Origin: DASQPA01 sp963756455
GTDB lineage: Bacteria > Acidobacteriota > Thermoanaerobaculia > Multivoradales > UBA5704
DNA: 64,000 bases
NCBI GenBank assembly: GCA_963756455.1
Contig: CAVWNC010000004.1
Location: forward strand, 1,612,001 to 1,676,000
Direction: 5' to 3'
Positions within the stretch are counted from its first letter, which is position 1; each line of letters begins with the position of its first letter. Positions 36,054 through 45,185 of the stretch are shown piece after piece. The position numbers and the translations under genes were made by a program. Under the pieces are notes generated by a model that saw only the letters and a list, made by a program, of their open reading frames with translations, had not been told where the DNA came from and did not search any database.

Positions 36054-36304
36054 ACCTTCTGACGAGGATGCTGTTGCGACATAAGGAGGGGGTATGCAGA
36101 AGCCGGCTGCAAGGGCTGGGCGGATCGCTTTCGCCAGCCTCTTCTGTCGTCCGGAAATACAGCGGCAACCTCGGGGGTGAGCAGGACCAGATTGGTGCCG
36201 GAACGGTACTCCTCCAAGTGCTTGCCTCGAACCCCTTTACCCAGGTCTTCTCGGCTGTACTCGGGCCGGAGGGTATCGCGTTCACTGGGCTTAGCTCTCT
36301 TCAT
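36017..36304 (-). CDS. Antitoxin-like small protein with altered C-terminus
   Basis: 95 aa from ATG with AAGGA upstream. Residues 1-55 (RPEYSREDLGKGVRGKHLEEYRSG and TNLVLLTPEVAAVFPDD) match a familiar family of about 70-90-aa antitoxin-like proteins with the motif GVRGK-Y ... N-[VL]-V-L-x-P-[DE]-V-A. The family C-terminus that should follow (a V-N-x-A-L-R-type helix) is replaced by RRGWRKRSAQPLQP, so a frameshift or fusion near 36160 is likely. No toxin is adjacent. It runs 37 bases into the winged-helix gene. Confidence 0.5.
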   Translation of the reverse strand: MKRAKPSERDTLRPEYSREDLGKGVRGKHLEEYRSGTNLVLLTPEVAAVFPDDRRGWRKRSAQPLQPASAYPLLMSQQHPRQKVCFPPCPPPTRV

Positions 36305-36415
36305 AGATCCTTCTTTCCTTCGTGTCACGCGGCGGGCACTGATCATCCTCAGAGTAGCAGCTCGGTAGCTGTAAGCGATCACGAGGAGCCGCCTCGGTCT
36401 CCCGCCGACCGGCGG

Positions 36416-36435
36416 GGACGCCAGCGCTCCCAGGG
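36416..36435 (+). repeat. Dispersed GGACGCCAGCG repeat, copy A
   Basis: A 20-base copy of the dispersed sequence GGACGCCAGCGCTCCCAGGG between the antitoxin-like gene and the esterase gene. Copies also occur at 41831-41850 and 54395-54414 with at most one difference. Confidence 0.8.
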
Positions 36436-36535
36436 GAAACCCCAGGCCCTCGGCCTCTTCACCATTCCTGTAGAATATCCAGCCAATCTGTGTCGCTTTT
36501 CCACCCCATGGCTTCTATCTTCTGGAGGATGTGCG

Positions 36536-37521
36536 ATGAAGGCAGGAATCTCAGGCGTCGCCCTGGCCGCGTGGCTCGTGGCCGTTTCCCCAACCCTGGC
36601 AGAGGAGAGCGCCGCGTCGGCGAGCTCCGGCCAGACCGTCTGCTCCGCGGATGGAGCGCCCCCCATCAGGACCGATGAGCCGGTCTCTCTCCCGCTCTAC
36701 TGCAAGGACGGAAAGCTTCTCTCCTTCAAGCAGAGCGGCATCGTCCGCTATGCCTGTTTCAACCCGCCGAAGCAGGCCCAGGGAAATGCCGCCGGGCGCA
36801 AGTGGCCGCTCCTCATCTACCTCCACGGTTCGCTCACCACCCCGGAGAGCCTCTATCTCGAAGGCCATAACCTGCTCGACCTGCACGACACCTTTCCCCT
36901 CTCCGGCCAGGCCGACGTCCAGGGTTTCTACATCCTTTCGCCGGAGGGCCGGCGGGCACCCCCTGGCCGGCGAACAGCGGCAACGGTCCTGTCACCGGCA
37001 CCGGATTCCACTGGGATGAGTGGTACCGGAACCCCACGGCGAATCTCGACGCCCAGGAGATCGATCATTTCCTCGACAAGGCGATCTCTTTAGGCCAGAT
37101 CGACCCCAGCCGGATCTACGTCTTCGGCTGGAGCAACGGGGCCTACACGTCCGCTCTCTACGGCGTCTGGCGGGGCGACCGGATCGCCGCGATCGGGCAG
37201 TACACCGGCGCCGATCCCTTTTCGCGGACGCCCTGCCCGGTGCCCTTCGAGGCGACGCGCAAGGTGCCGCTCGTCCTCCTCCGCAACCTCTGCGATCAGC
37301 TGGTCCCCTGCACGACGACCCGGAACTGGATCGACACGCTCACCGCGAAGAGCTGGCCGTTCGAGTACCACAACCTGGGCTTCGACGGCAGTCTCACCGC
37401 CGATACGGAATGCACGGCGAGCTGCTCCAAGGACCGCGGCATCTTCGAGCACATCCGCTGGCCCCAACCGGACGCGCTCCGCGCCATGCTGAGCTTCCTT
37501 GAGCAGCATCCGCTCCCTTGA
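36536..37521 (+). pseudogene. Frameshifted secreted alpha/beta-hydrolase (PHB-depolymerase/esterase-like)
   Basis: Starts ATG after GGAGG with a signal peptide (MKAGISGVALAAWLVAVSPTLA). The N-part contains WPLLIYLHGSLTTPESLYLEGHNLL (oxyanion HG motif) in one frame up to about 36950. From there the next frame continues GPAGTPWPANSGNGPVTG, WYRNPTANLDAQEIDHFLDKAI, the nucleophile elbow YVFGWSNGAYTSALYG, and a C-terminal SFLEQHPLP. A single base deletion or insertion in the GC-rich stretch near 36945-36955 would restore one protein of about 328 aa. An assembly indel is as likely as true inactivation. Confidence 0.78.
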
Positions 37522-37541
37522 GCCGAGGATCGCCGAATCCA

Positions 37542-39824
37542 CTACTGCGGGGAGCACGTGGAGAAAGCGTCGGTATCCTGGAGAGGCGCAAAAGGCGTGC
37601 CCTGCGGGTTGAGATAGCTCCGTAGGTCTCCGGTCGTGGTGTCGGTGACTGTCAGGGTGGTCTGCACATTCGTCAGGCCGCCGGCAAAGGCCCAGTACCG
37701 GGAGTTGAGAGCGCAGCCGTCGAGAACCTTGACGATCATCTCAACGTTTCCGGCCGAGAAGAACCAGAAGTAGCCGCTGTCCGCAGTGAGCGGTACGCCC
37801 TGCCCTGAGCCGGTGGTCCCCTGGGGAGTCCGCCAGGCCACCCGGACCTGGAATCGGCCGCTGTTGAGGCATAGGGTTGCTGCGTCGGCGGCGCACACCG
37901 GCACCACGGGGCGGGCGGTAAAGGGATTCCAGGCGAGTTGAGCCAGGACGTTCCAGGCCGTGGCGCCGACATGCAGGCGCAGGAAGTAAAGAAAATCGAA
38001 CCCGGTGGTCAGGCCGTCCCGGCTGGCCGCGGCGAGACCCTGGCCGTCCCCGAAAGGAGGGGTCCCCTGAGCTCGGGCGAGGGTTGCAGCGAAGACGTCC
38101 GCGTCCGCCGGACGCCCGGCACGCCGGTAGGCCGTCGCCATGTGAGCCGTCCCCTCGAACCAGACGCCGTCCCGGTCGTCGTTGAAGTCGAATCCCCGGA
38201 AACCCGCGTCCGTGGCGAGGTGGTTGCGCTCGGCGCAGGCGAGCAGCCCGGGATGGACGGTAAGAGCGTCGGGCAGGGCGAGCACGGCCCAGGCCTGGAC
38301 GTCCTCCGGCAACTCGCCGGGCGCCGCATTGCGAGTCTGAGGGTCGATCGTGCCGGTCAGATTGCAGCCTCGGCCGTCCTCCCACATGGCGTCGACGAAC
38401 TGCCGCGAGTGATCGCGGGCGTCCGCCCAACCGCCTGCCGGATCGAGGCGCGCGAGCCGATCGAAGGCAGCGTAGAGATCCAGGTTGTGCTCGGTGCTCG
38501 CCCAGGGCCGGCGGGCCGGCATGGTCGCCTCGGGATCATCGAGCCCACCCTGAAAACCTTGGTAGAGACCCTGGTCGTTGCGGAAGCCGAGGACGAACCG
38601 TCCGATTCTCTCAGCTGTCATCAGATAGCGCGGATCGCTGGTTCGCCCGTATAGACCGAGCAGGGCGAGCATCGCCCAGGCGTTGTTGCCGGTGCTGATC
38701 CCGTCTTGCCCGATCTCGTGGAAGACCGTCTGGCTTTCTTCGTAGTAACCGGGGATCGCCACCGTCCCCGTCCGGCCGTTCGGAGTCCAGCCCGGAGCAA
38801 CGACGAGATCGCCCGCCGCATAGGAGTCCCGCAGCCGGCCGTCGTCGTAGAACCGATCGTGCGTGCTGGCGTAGACGAAGGCATCCCCAAGGAGTCGAGC
38901 CCGCAGGAGGCTGTCCGCACTGCCGTCCGCCAGAAACGCGAGGAGCGCGACGGCGTTGTCGTAGGTATTTGCGATTTGCCGGTTGGCGAGATCGAAAATT
39001 CCGACCGGAGGAGGTTGGGATTGGAAGGATTCCGTCGTGTAGCTGCGGAGAAACCGCGGTTGCGCGAGCCGCGCCGCGAGAGCGTTGCTGGAAAGCGAGT
39101 ACGAGATGTCGTCGACGAAAAAAGTAGCGCCCCCGGGATTGTCGCCGGCTGTAGCGACCCAGCCGAAGCCGCCCAAGACGTAGTGGAGATCCAGACCCCT
39201 GAGGTCCAGAGAGTACTGCTGCCACTGTGCGGTCAGTGTCACCAGCTGCCGGACCACCGGGGTCGAGTCCGGGAAGGGCGACGTGGGCTGGCCGGTGTCG
39301 GGATTCCTCCCCACCCCACCCATCAAGAAGCTGACCTTCTCGCCTCCCCGTTGCCCGCGCGCCCAGAAGGTCAGGGCGGTGGCACCCGAAAGATCGATCC
39401 CGGCATCGCCCTGGGTGCCAAAGTTGGGGATGGGGGCCGTGGCGCCCGCGGGCAAGAGACCGTTCAGGAAGTAGTAGCCACCGAAATTGGTCCCCGTCGT
39501 GTCGTGGAGCTCGGCGCGGATGGCCGTGGCACCGGAATGTGGGCTTTCCGTCGAAGAGCCGTCGATCTCCACCGCGGCGTTCTGGTCCGGGATCTTCGCC
39601 CAGGCAAAGAAATGGTTGCCGCCCGAGCTGACGTCGTCATAGACCGGGAAACGATCGTGATACTCGTCCATGACGCGGCGCAGGTAGGCGAGCCCTGCCT
39701 GGGCAGACATGGAGCCGGGAAGAATGCCGCTCCCGTTGGGGATTTGAATGCCAGGGACCGAAAATCCAGGCCGACCGAGGACGGCGGCGAGAAATGGCGC
39801 GGCCAGAGCCGTGATCATCCCCAT
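37542..39824 (-). CDS. Large secreted protein: CBM-like domain, alpha-helical barrel-like region and recurrent C-terminal module
   Basis: 760 aa, ATG after GAGGAGAACC. Residues about 70-250 resemble a carbohydrate-binding jelly roll (ATAIRAELHDTTGTNFGGYYF, DLSGATALTFWARGQ, FFVDDISYS). Residues about 280-640 have repeated helical motifs with Tyr, Trp and Asp (NTYDNAVALLAFLADG, NNAWAMLALLGLYG, EHNLDLYAAFDRLARL), like (alpha/alpha)6-barrel glycoside-processing enzymes. The last 110 residues form a Cys-bearing module (CAADAATLCLNSGRFQVRV, SGYFWFFSAGNVEMIVKVL, LTNVQTTLTVTD) that I recall as recurrent in secreted acidobacterial proteins. No catalytic residues are assigned. Confidence 0.7.
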   Translation of the reverse strand: MGMITALAAPFLAAVLGRPGFSVPGIQIPNGSGILPGSMSAQAGLAYLRRVMDEYHDRFPVYDDVSSGGNHFFAWAKIPDQNAAVEIDGSSTESPHSGATAIRAELHDTTGTNFGGYYFLNGLLPAGATAPIPNFGTQGDAGIDLSGATALTFWARGQRGGEKVSFLMGGVGRNPDTGQPTSPFPDSTPVVRQLVTLTAQWQQYSLDLRGLDLHYVLGGFGWVATAGDNPGGATFFVDDISYSLSSNALAARLAQPRFLRSYTTESFQSQPPPVGIFDLANRQIANTYDNAVALLAFLADGSADSLLRARLLGDAFVYASTHDRFYDDGRLRDSYAAGDLVVAPGWTPNGRTGTVAIPGYYEESQTVFHEIGQDGISTGNNAWAMLALLGLYGRTSDPRYLMTAERIGRFVLGFRNDQGLYQGFQGGLDDPEATMPARRPWASTEHNLDLYAAFDRLARLDPAGGWADARDHSRQFVDAMWEDGRGCNLTGTIDPQTRNAAPGELPEDVQAWAVLALPDALTVHPGLLACAERNHLATDAGFRGFDFNDDRDGVWFEGTAHMATAYRRAGRPADADVFAATLARAQGTPPFGDGQGLAAASRDGLTTGFDFLYFLRLHVGATAWNVLAQLAWNPFTARPVVPVCAADAATLCLNSGRFQVRVAWRTPQGTTGSGQGVPLTADSGYFWFFSAGNVEMIVKVLDGCALNSRYWAFAGGLTNVQTTLTVTDTTTGDLRSYLNPQGTPFAPLQDTDAFSTCSPQ

Positions 39825-39979
39825 GGAGGTTCTCCTCTCGGGTCGTCCTGGAGTTTAGCCGAAACTGAAAGGTAGAACAAGATTCTATGCTGACCTGGGG
39901 CAGATCTGTACAAACGAGCCGGATTTTTCCCTGATAGGGGTAGGGAGAGCCGGTTGGATTCCCGGCCCCCCCTCCCTCC

Positions 39980-40012
39980 GAACCGGACGTGCGGATCTCC
40001 CGCATCCGGCTC
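39980..40012 (-). ncRNA. Group II intron domain V
   Basis: On the minus strand this 33-base stem-loop starts GAGCCGGATG, has the loop GAGA flanked by CGG/CCG arms, and ends CGTCCGGTTC. This is the conserved catalytic hairpin of group II introns. A domain VI-like stem follows toward the 3' end. Confidence 0.9.
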
Positions 40013-40026
40013 TCCGGTTGGTGGTC

Positions 40027-41365
40027 TTACCTCCGAGAGGATTGACGGGCCTGAGCATAGGCTGCTTGGAAGGAGAACAACCCCTGCTCAGCAAAGAAGG
40101 CGTTAGGCCAGCGGTTGTGGTCTCGGCCCCGTGACCGTCCCTTGCGCTTTTGACGATGGCGCAGGAGGCTACGGAGACGCATCCTGATCCACTTGTCCAG
40201 CTTCTCAAAGACCGTCCAGTGGCTATGCTTGAAGTACTCAAACCAGCCCCTTTGGATCGGGACCAACTCCGAAACCACCCGCTGAAGGCTGTGCCCATTG
40301 GTGCGCTTGGTCTCCGCTCGGATCTTGTCCTGGAACTTCCGCAGGCTCTTCTTGCTGGGCCAACGAAGGCCCCTCTCGAAGTGGTAGCCCAGGAAGTCGA
40401 AACCACCACGCTGGGTGGCTTCGACGATCCGAGTCTTTTCGGGATGAAGCCGCAGTCCTGCCGCGGTGGTCCAACCCTCGACCTCCCTCAACGCACTTTG
40501 GGCTTCAGAGTGGCTGCGGCACAAGATCACAAAGTCGTCGGCGTACCGCACCATCTCATAGCCCAGTTGCGCCATGTGATGATCCAGAGGATCCAGGTAG
40601 ATGTTGGACAACAGAGGGCTGATCACGGCTCCTTGCGGAGTTCCCCGCTCCGGAGTCCAGTGTTTCGCACTCTCCAGCACCTCCTGCCCGAGATAGGCTT
40701 CGAGCAGTTCCAGGCACCTTGCTGTCGGCGACCTTGCCCCCCACCTGCTCCAGCAGCGGCTGGCGGGGAATCGTGTCGTAGAAGCTCTGGAGATCCGCAT
40801 CCACCACGTGCACATATCCCGCGTTGAGAAGCTCAGCGACTCGACGCAGGGCATCCTTGGTCCCTCTTCCCGGTCGGAACCCGTAGCTCTGGGCTGCGAA
40901 ATCCCGCTCGAAGATCGGTTCCAGCACGTTGCGCAATGCAGTCTGAACCACCCGGTCTCGAACCGTTGGAATCCCCAGAGGGCGTTTCTCCTTGCTCCCT
41001 GGTTTCGGTATCCAAACCCGGCGGATCGCCTGAGGGCTGTAATTCCCCTCTTGCAGCGAGACCGCCAGGAGTTGCAGGTTCTCCTCTAGGTGGGCCTCGA
41101 ACATCCCGATCGTCACATGGTCCACGCCTGCGCTCCCATCGTTGCGCTTCACTTGCGTGAAGGCTGACTTCAGGTTGCGCAGCGAGCTGACCTTGTCGAT
41201 CAGGCTGTACCACGTACCTCCTTTGACCCCCGACTCGAGGGCCGTCAACATGCGTGCGGTCCAGACATTGGGTTCCACCCAGGACCACCGGCCCGAGGTC
41301 TCTCCGGCTTGCTTAGCCCTTTCAGGCACTCCCGCCGGTTCGGCTTCCGTCTGGCTGTTCCTCAT
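40027..41365 (-). pseudogene. ltrA: Group II intron reverse transcriptase/maturase (ltrA-like), frameshifted
   Basis: Reconstructed length about 445 aa. First frame: IDKVSSLRNLKSAFTQVKRN, AGVDHVT, RVWIPKPGSKEKRPLGIPTVRDRVVQ, SYGFRPGRGTKDALRRV, HVVDADLQSFYDTIPR. After VADSKV an extra C (plus-strand G at about 40713) breaks the frame; the other frame resumes LELLEAYLGQEV, GTPQGAVISPLLSNIYLDPLD, the active site MVRYADDFVIL, and a thumb/maturase region ending NRWPNAFFAEQGLFSF. No HNH endonuclease domain is visible. The indel separates the first RT blocks from the YADD motif, so it is non-functional unless it is a sequencing error. Confidence 0.88.
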
Positions 41366-41781
41366 GCATCCACCTTCCTGTCCTCCTTGGCTCCACGCCC
41401 ATTACGACGCTTCTGCGCTACTACGAAGACTCTGACTCCTCGGGGGGCTCCTTCACCCTCTCCCGAGGTCTCCCCGCTTCACGTCACCCGTTCCTCTGAG
41501 ACCGTTCTGCCTTCAACCACCCCGTGCCCCCCCATCGCTGCTTTAGCACGCTACCCCTCAGCTCGATGGGCTTCCCTTGCAGGTCTGGGCTTCGCCGTTA
41601 GTCCGCGGGCTCGCCGAGCGCACAAGGCCGAATCAAGTTCGTCATCCTGCGGACCGGTCTCTCACCTCCGGTTGCTCCCCACCCCGCCTCACGGCGACGC
41701 AGTTACCTTTGGCTCCAGGCCGGAGAACGTATGCCTGGAGAGGACTTGCACCTCTCTGAACGAGTGCGCTCACGGGCGCAC

Positions 41782-41851
41782 GGACCGCTGGCGTCCCCGC
41801 CGGCCGGGCGGGGGAGAAAGAAGCCGGCGAGGACGCCAGCGGTCCCAGGGA
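41782..41851. repeat. Hairpin repeat at the intron 5' exon
   Basis: The arms at 41782-41804 and 41823-41845 form a 23-bp stem with one mismatch and an 18-base loop. Each arm contains GGACGCCAGCG, so this is an inverted pair of the dispersed repeat. The plus-strand arm continues to TCCCAGGGA (41851); the minus-strand arm is interrupted by the group II intron at 41781. Confidence 0.85.
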
Positions 41852-41853
41852 GC

Positions 41854-41880
41854 AGAGCTCGGCGGTTTGAGGTCGAAGAC
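41854..41880 (+). repeat. 27-bp direct repeat, copy 1
   Basis: A 27-base sequence beginning AGAGCTCGGCGG and ending GGTCGAAGAC is repeated exactly at 50456-50482 in the same orientation, 8.6 kb away. Both copies follow a GGGAG that belongs to the dispersed palindromic repeat. The 41881-41978 remainder shows no gene. Confidence 0.85.
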
Positions 41881-41978
41881 CTCGCTGGAATTTTGAATTC
41901 CGGCGTAAGGCTCGTGCAGAGGGCACAGAGCGGGCACAGAGGCTCTGCTCCACCCGGCTTCGGATCGTTCGAATACGC

Positions 41979-43313
41979 TTATGGCTTCGCCGCCACCGCC
42001 GTCCCCAGAGCCGCCAGCCGGTCTTTCCGGATCTTCGCCACGATACCGGCGTTCCGGTCGGCGACCTCGTTGATCGAATATTCGATCGCGGTGCCCAGAA
42101 CCTCCGCGATCTCGGCGGAGTTGAGCTTATAGTCCGCCTCCAACCACTGCGCGAGGCCCGCCGTGGCGGTCTTGAGAGCGTCGTCGAGCGAGCCGGCGAG
42201 GCCCACCGCCATCAGGTGGGTGGCCGTTTCGACACGCGGGGTTTGAAGGGATTTCTTCGCCAGCACGGAGACCGTGACCTCGACTTCCATCGAGGTCTCG
42301 AGGGCGTCGCCGGTGAGCTCGCCGTCGCCCTGCGCGGCGTGGGCGTCGCCGAAATAGAGGAGAGCCCCCGGCTGCTGCACCGGGAGATAGACGGTCGCCC
42401 CTTCCGCGATCTCGTTGAAATCCATGTTGCCGCCGAAACGTCCGGAATCGCCGGTCGAGGGCGGCGCGGCGGCGAAGCCGGGCGCCACGCCGACGCAGCC
42501 CAGCATGGGGTGGAGCGGCACCGTGTACGCCTTCAGGTGATCGCCCGGCTCGGTGGGGCTCGCCACGCCGCGCTCGCGGTCGAGATGCCAGCGGACGCTC
42601 TTTCCCCCATCCTTCATCTTCACCGCGAGCTGCGAGGAGAGCGCCCGGGGGACGATCCCGTTGGTGCTCACCGCCCAGTCGCGATTCAATTTCAGGTGAT
42701 CGATGTGGATGGCTAAAACGTCTCCCGGAAGAGCGGTCTCGACATAGAAAGGACCGGTCTGCGGATTGCCACCGAAAACCCGCGCCACGCCGCCGCCGTC
42801 GGTGCCGCCCGCGTCAACCGTCGTCGTGTGAATCGTATCGCCGGGCCAGACGTGGAGTACCGGCGCGGTGGCGGCCGAGAACTGGCGATAGTAGGTGATA
42901 GGAGTGAATTCGTGCCGCCGCGCCGGACCCGCCGGTCGTTCCGGCAGGCGCCGGGCGGTGAACGCCCCGCTCGTTTTCGAGCCGTCGCCGCCATCCGTCA
43001 TCACAGCCTGGCCGGTGATCGTATTCCCCGCAAGAGTGCCGGTATATTCGGCGGTATCGTCGCTCTTGTCTCCCTTGGCGACGAAGTGAACGGAGCGCCC
43101 GCTCACCGTGCCCGTGATCTTGTCGCCGTCGAGCTCTCCCGCGAGCGTACCTCCGTCGTTCGCAAGCTCCAGCCGCTCGGCCACGGCGAGGCCGAAGAGG
43201 TCCGTCGTCACCACCCAGGTGCCGGCGATCGTGCCGGCAGGAGAGAGAGCTTTGGTTTGGGCAAGGAGGAGTTGGGGGACGAGGAGCAGGAGCCAGGCGA
43301 GGTGCTTCGGCAT
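41979..43313 (-). CDS. Exported acetamidase/formamidase family protein
   Basis: 444 aa with a signal peptide (MPKHLAWLLLLVPQLLLAQ). Residues about 25-125 are a small beta-rich domain (GTWVVTTDLFGLAVAERLELANDGGTLAG in parts) not present in FmdA/AmdA. The rest matches the FmdA/AmdA family: VLHVWPGDTIHTTTVDAGG, VETALPGDVLAIHIDHLKLN, LHPMLGCVGVAPG, GRFGGNMDFNEI, LYFGDAHAAQGDGELTGDALETSM. It probably hydrolyses short amides in the periplasm. The C-terminal helical tail ends AALGTAVAAKP. Confidence 0.88.
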   Translation of the reverse strand: MPKHLAWLLLLVPQLLLAQTKALSPAGTIAGTWVVTTDLFGLAVAERLELANDGGTLAGELDGDKITGTVSGRSVHFVAKGDKSDDTAEYTGTLAGNTITGQAVMTDGGDGSKTSGAFTARRLPERPAGPARRHEFTPITYYRQFSAATAPVLHVWPGDTIHTTTVDAGGTDGGGVARVFGGNPQTGPFYVETALPGDVLAIHIDHLKLNRDWAVSTNGIVPRALSSQLAVKMKDGGKSVRWHLDRERGVASPTEPGDHLKAYTVPLHPMLGCVGVAPGFAAAPPSTGDSGRFGGNMDFNEIAEGATVYLPVQQPGALLYFGDAHAAQGDGELTGDALETSMEVEVTVSVLAKKSLQTPRVETATHLMAVGLAGSLDDALKTATAGLAQWLEADYKLNSAEIAEVLGTAIEYSINEVADRNAGIVAKIRKDRLAALGTAVAAKP

Positions 43314-43424
43314 GGAGACCTCTGGAGTGAGGGGAGAAGGAGCGAGGCGGAGTTTACCCCAGTCGGGCGCACGGTGAGGACGAGCACGACGGCCAGGGAG
43401 ACCCCGCGCGGCTCACCCTCTCCC

Positions 43425-45167
43425 CTACTCCACCCCCTCCTTGAAGGAGCCGTGGGGATCGATGTCGACCGGCAGATCCTTGCCCTTCTCCAGGTCGGCT
43501 TTCAAGGTCGCCGGCATCACGTCGTACTTGGCAAACCAGCTCTCCGCCCGTGCCCGGTCTCCCGTCGCCTCGATCGTCAGCAGCTCCTTGGTGAGGGCGG
43601 CGAAGGCGCCGGGGGTCTTCTGGAGGTCGACCGAGTAGGTGCCGGCCGCCGGGTCGCGGACGATCGCCCCCTGCTCGGCGAGGAAGTTGAACTCCATCAT
43701 CTCGGCCTTGCCGTGGGCCTCGCCGATGCCGAAGCGGACGGTGCGGAAGATGCCGGCGAGATAGGAGGCGTAGTACTCCGGCAGGCGCTCCTTGGGGAGG
43801 GCTCCCTTGTCGATCAGCCAGGCGAGCCCGAACATTCCGGTGACGTCGGCCTTCGCCTCTTCGAGCCCCGAATAGATGGGGCCGATCGCCTGCCGGATGT
43901 CGACCTCTTTGCCCGCCATGCGCGCGAAGGCCGGACCGAGGCCGTGACAGATCTCGTGCATCATGACGAGGGCCAGGTAGCCGTCGGCCGAGGCGAGCTT
44001 CGCCTGGTCGGCGCGCATGACCCGCTGGGCGAGCGGGAGGATCACCTCGTTGACCCGGGCGTCCATGAAATTCTTGAAGAAGATCTGCTTGCTGCCCTTC
44101 CTCTGGTGGACCCGCGGATCGTTCGGCAGGTTGTCCGCCACCGCCTGGTAGCCGTGCCGCAGGTCGCCGGCGCGGAAGGGGGTGTCCATCACCTCCATGG
44201 GCGCCACGTGCCCCTTCTTGGAAGGCCGGTCCTTGGGGTCGAGCGGCAGCGCGTCCTGGATGTCGGGAACGTACTTTTGGAAGACGGCGAGCTTGGCGCT
44301 CTCGGTTTCGTTGCGCACCATGACCGCGGCGCCATAGGAGGTCTTGATCCCCAGGAGGTCGTCCAGATAGGTCTCGTAGGGAGCGAAGATGATGTCGAAC
44401 TTGGGGGTCTGGAGGTCGAGCCAGGCGATGTCGCTCGCGTAGTAATTATCGGTTTGGAGAGCCAGGGCGCGGAGGGTCAGGAACTTGGCGAAGCCCGGAT
44501 CGTCCGACAGCTTCGCCGCTTCGCGGAGCGCCTGGGCGGCGCGATCGAGAAACGGCTTGTAGGCGACGTGGTAGGGCGTCGCCTTGAGCGTCTTGCCGGA
44601 ACGGACGACGACCGTGTGCTCGTCGAGGAGCGCCGACTTGGCTTCCGGGTGGGCGGCGACGTAGTCCTCGATCTCTTTTCGGGTGAGGTCCGGCGGGTAG
44701 AGGGAGCGGCCGGGGAGCTGTGGGGCGATGCCGAGGAACGGCCGGTTCTCGTCCACCAGGTCGTAGCGGCCGCCGTTGATCCACAGGAAACGGGCGACGG
44801 CGCGGTCGCGCTCCACCGGGGAGCGGACGAGCGAGTTGTAGAGCGCGATGTCGGTCGCATCGCCCTGCCGCCAGTAGATGTCCTCCAGGGCGCGCGAGGC
44901 CTCGACGAGCTTGTCGACGAGCTCCCGCTCGCGCGGCGTCAGCAGCCGATCGTCGAACGGCATCTCGACCACCTTCCACTTCGCCAGGCGCTCGCGGAGA
45001 TCGGGGGCGACGGCAACTCCCGCCAGCCTGGCGAGCGGGTCGCCGCCCGTCGCGGCCGGGGGCGGCGGCGCCGCGGGGGCCGGCGCCTGGGCGAAGCTGG
45101 CAGCGGGGAGAGAGAGGAGGGCGGCGAGGGCCAGGAGGGAGAGGCAGGGGAGGCGGCGCTTGTTCAT
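43425..45167 (-). CDS. Exported HExxH metallopeptidase, M49 (dipeptidyl-peptidase III)-like
   Basis: 580 aa with a signal peptide ending near AASFAQAP and a Pro/Ala linker. Zinc-binding motif HEICHGLGP at about 402-406 and the downstream EEAKADVTGMFG at about 436 match the HExxxH/EExxxD pattern of the M49-like peptidases. The N-terminal domain contains DIYWRQGDATDIALYNSL. The spacing His-Glu...Glu-Glu (about 34 residues) is shorter than in classical DPP III (about 50), so it belongs to a distinct subgroup. Likely a periplasmic metallohydrolase. It is the last gene of a leftward six-gene set. Confidence 0.8.
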   Translation of the reverse strand: MNKRRLPCLSLLALAALLSLPAASFAQAPAPAAPPPPAATGGDPLARLAGVAVAPDLRERLAKWKVVEMPFDDRLLTPRERELVDKLVEASRALEDIYWRQGDATDIALYNSLVRSPVERDRAVARFLWINGGRYDLVDENRPFLGIAPQLPGRSLYPPDLTRKEIEDYVAAHPEAKSALLDEHTVVVRSGKTLKATPYHVAYKPFLDRAAQALREAAKLSDDPGFAKFLTLRALALQTDNYYASDIAWLDLQTPKFDIIFAPYETYLDDLLGIKTSYGAAVMVRNETESAKLAVFQKYVPDIQDALPLDPKDRPSKKGHVAPMEVMDTPFRAGDLRHGYQAVADNLPNDPRVHQRKGSKQIFFKNFMDARVNEVILPLAQRVMRADQAKLASADGYLALVMMHEICHGLGPAFARMAGKEVDIRQAIGPIYSGLEEAKADVTGMFGLAWLIDKGALPKERLPEYYASYLAGIFRTVRFGIGEAHGKAEMMEFNFLAEQGAIVRDPAAGTYSVDLQKTPGAFAALTKELLTIEATGDRARAESWFAKYDVMPATLKADLEKGKDLPVDIDPHGSFKEGVE

Positions 45168-45185
45168 GCCGCGGAGTTTACAACG

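Larger units (their letters stand above)
39934..41781 (-). mobile_element. Group II intron, 1848 bp, class C-like
   Basis: The 5' end GTGCGCCCG (complement, base 41781) and the domain I segment AGAGAGGTGCAAGTCCTCTC are typical of bacterial group II introns. An RT/maturase gene is inside, domain V is at 39980-40012, and the 3' end reads TACCCCTAT. The flanks, when joined, restore the dispersed sequence GGACGCCAGCGGTCC/CAGGGAAAAAT, matching the uninterrupted copy at 54395-54420. That fixes both boundaries. Insertion at a hairpin repeat is the habit of class C introns. The RT is frameshifted, so self-mobility is doubtful. Confidence 0.9.

Noticed and set aside
40027..41365. Retron, diversity-generating or defence reverse transcriptase
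   Set aside because: Domain V, the intron 5' end and a clean exon junction identify a group II intron maturase.
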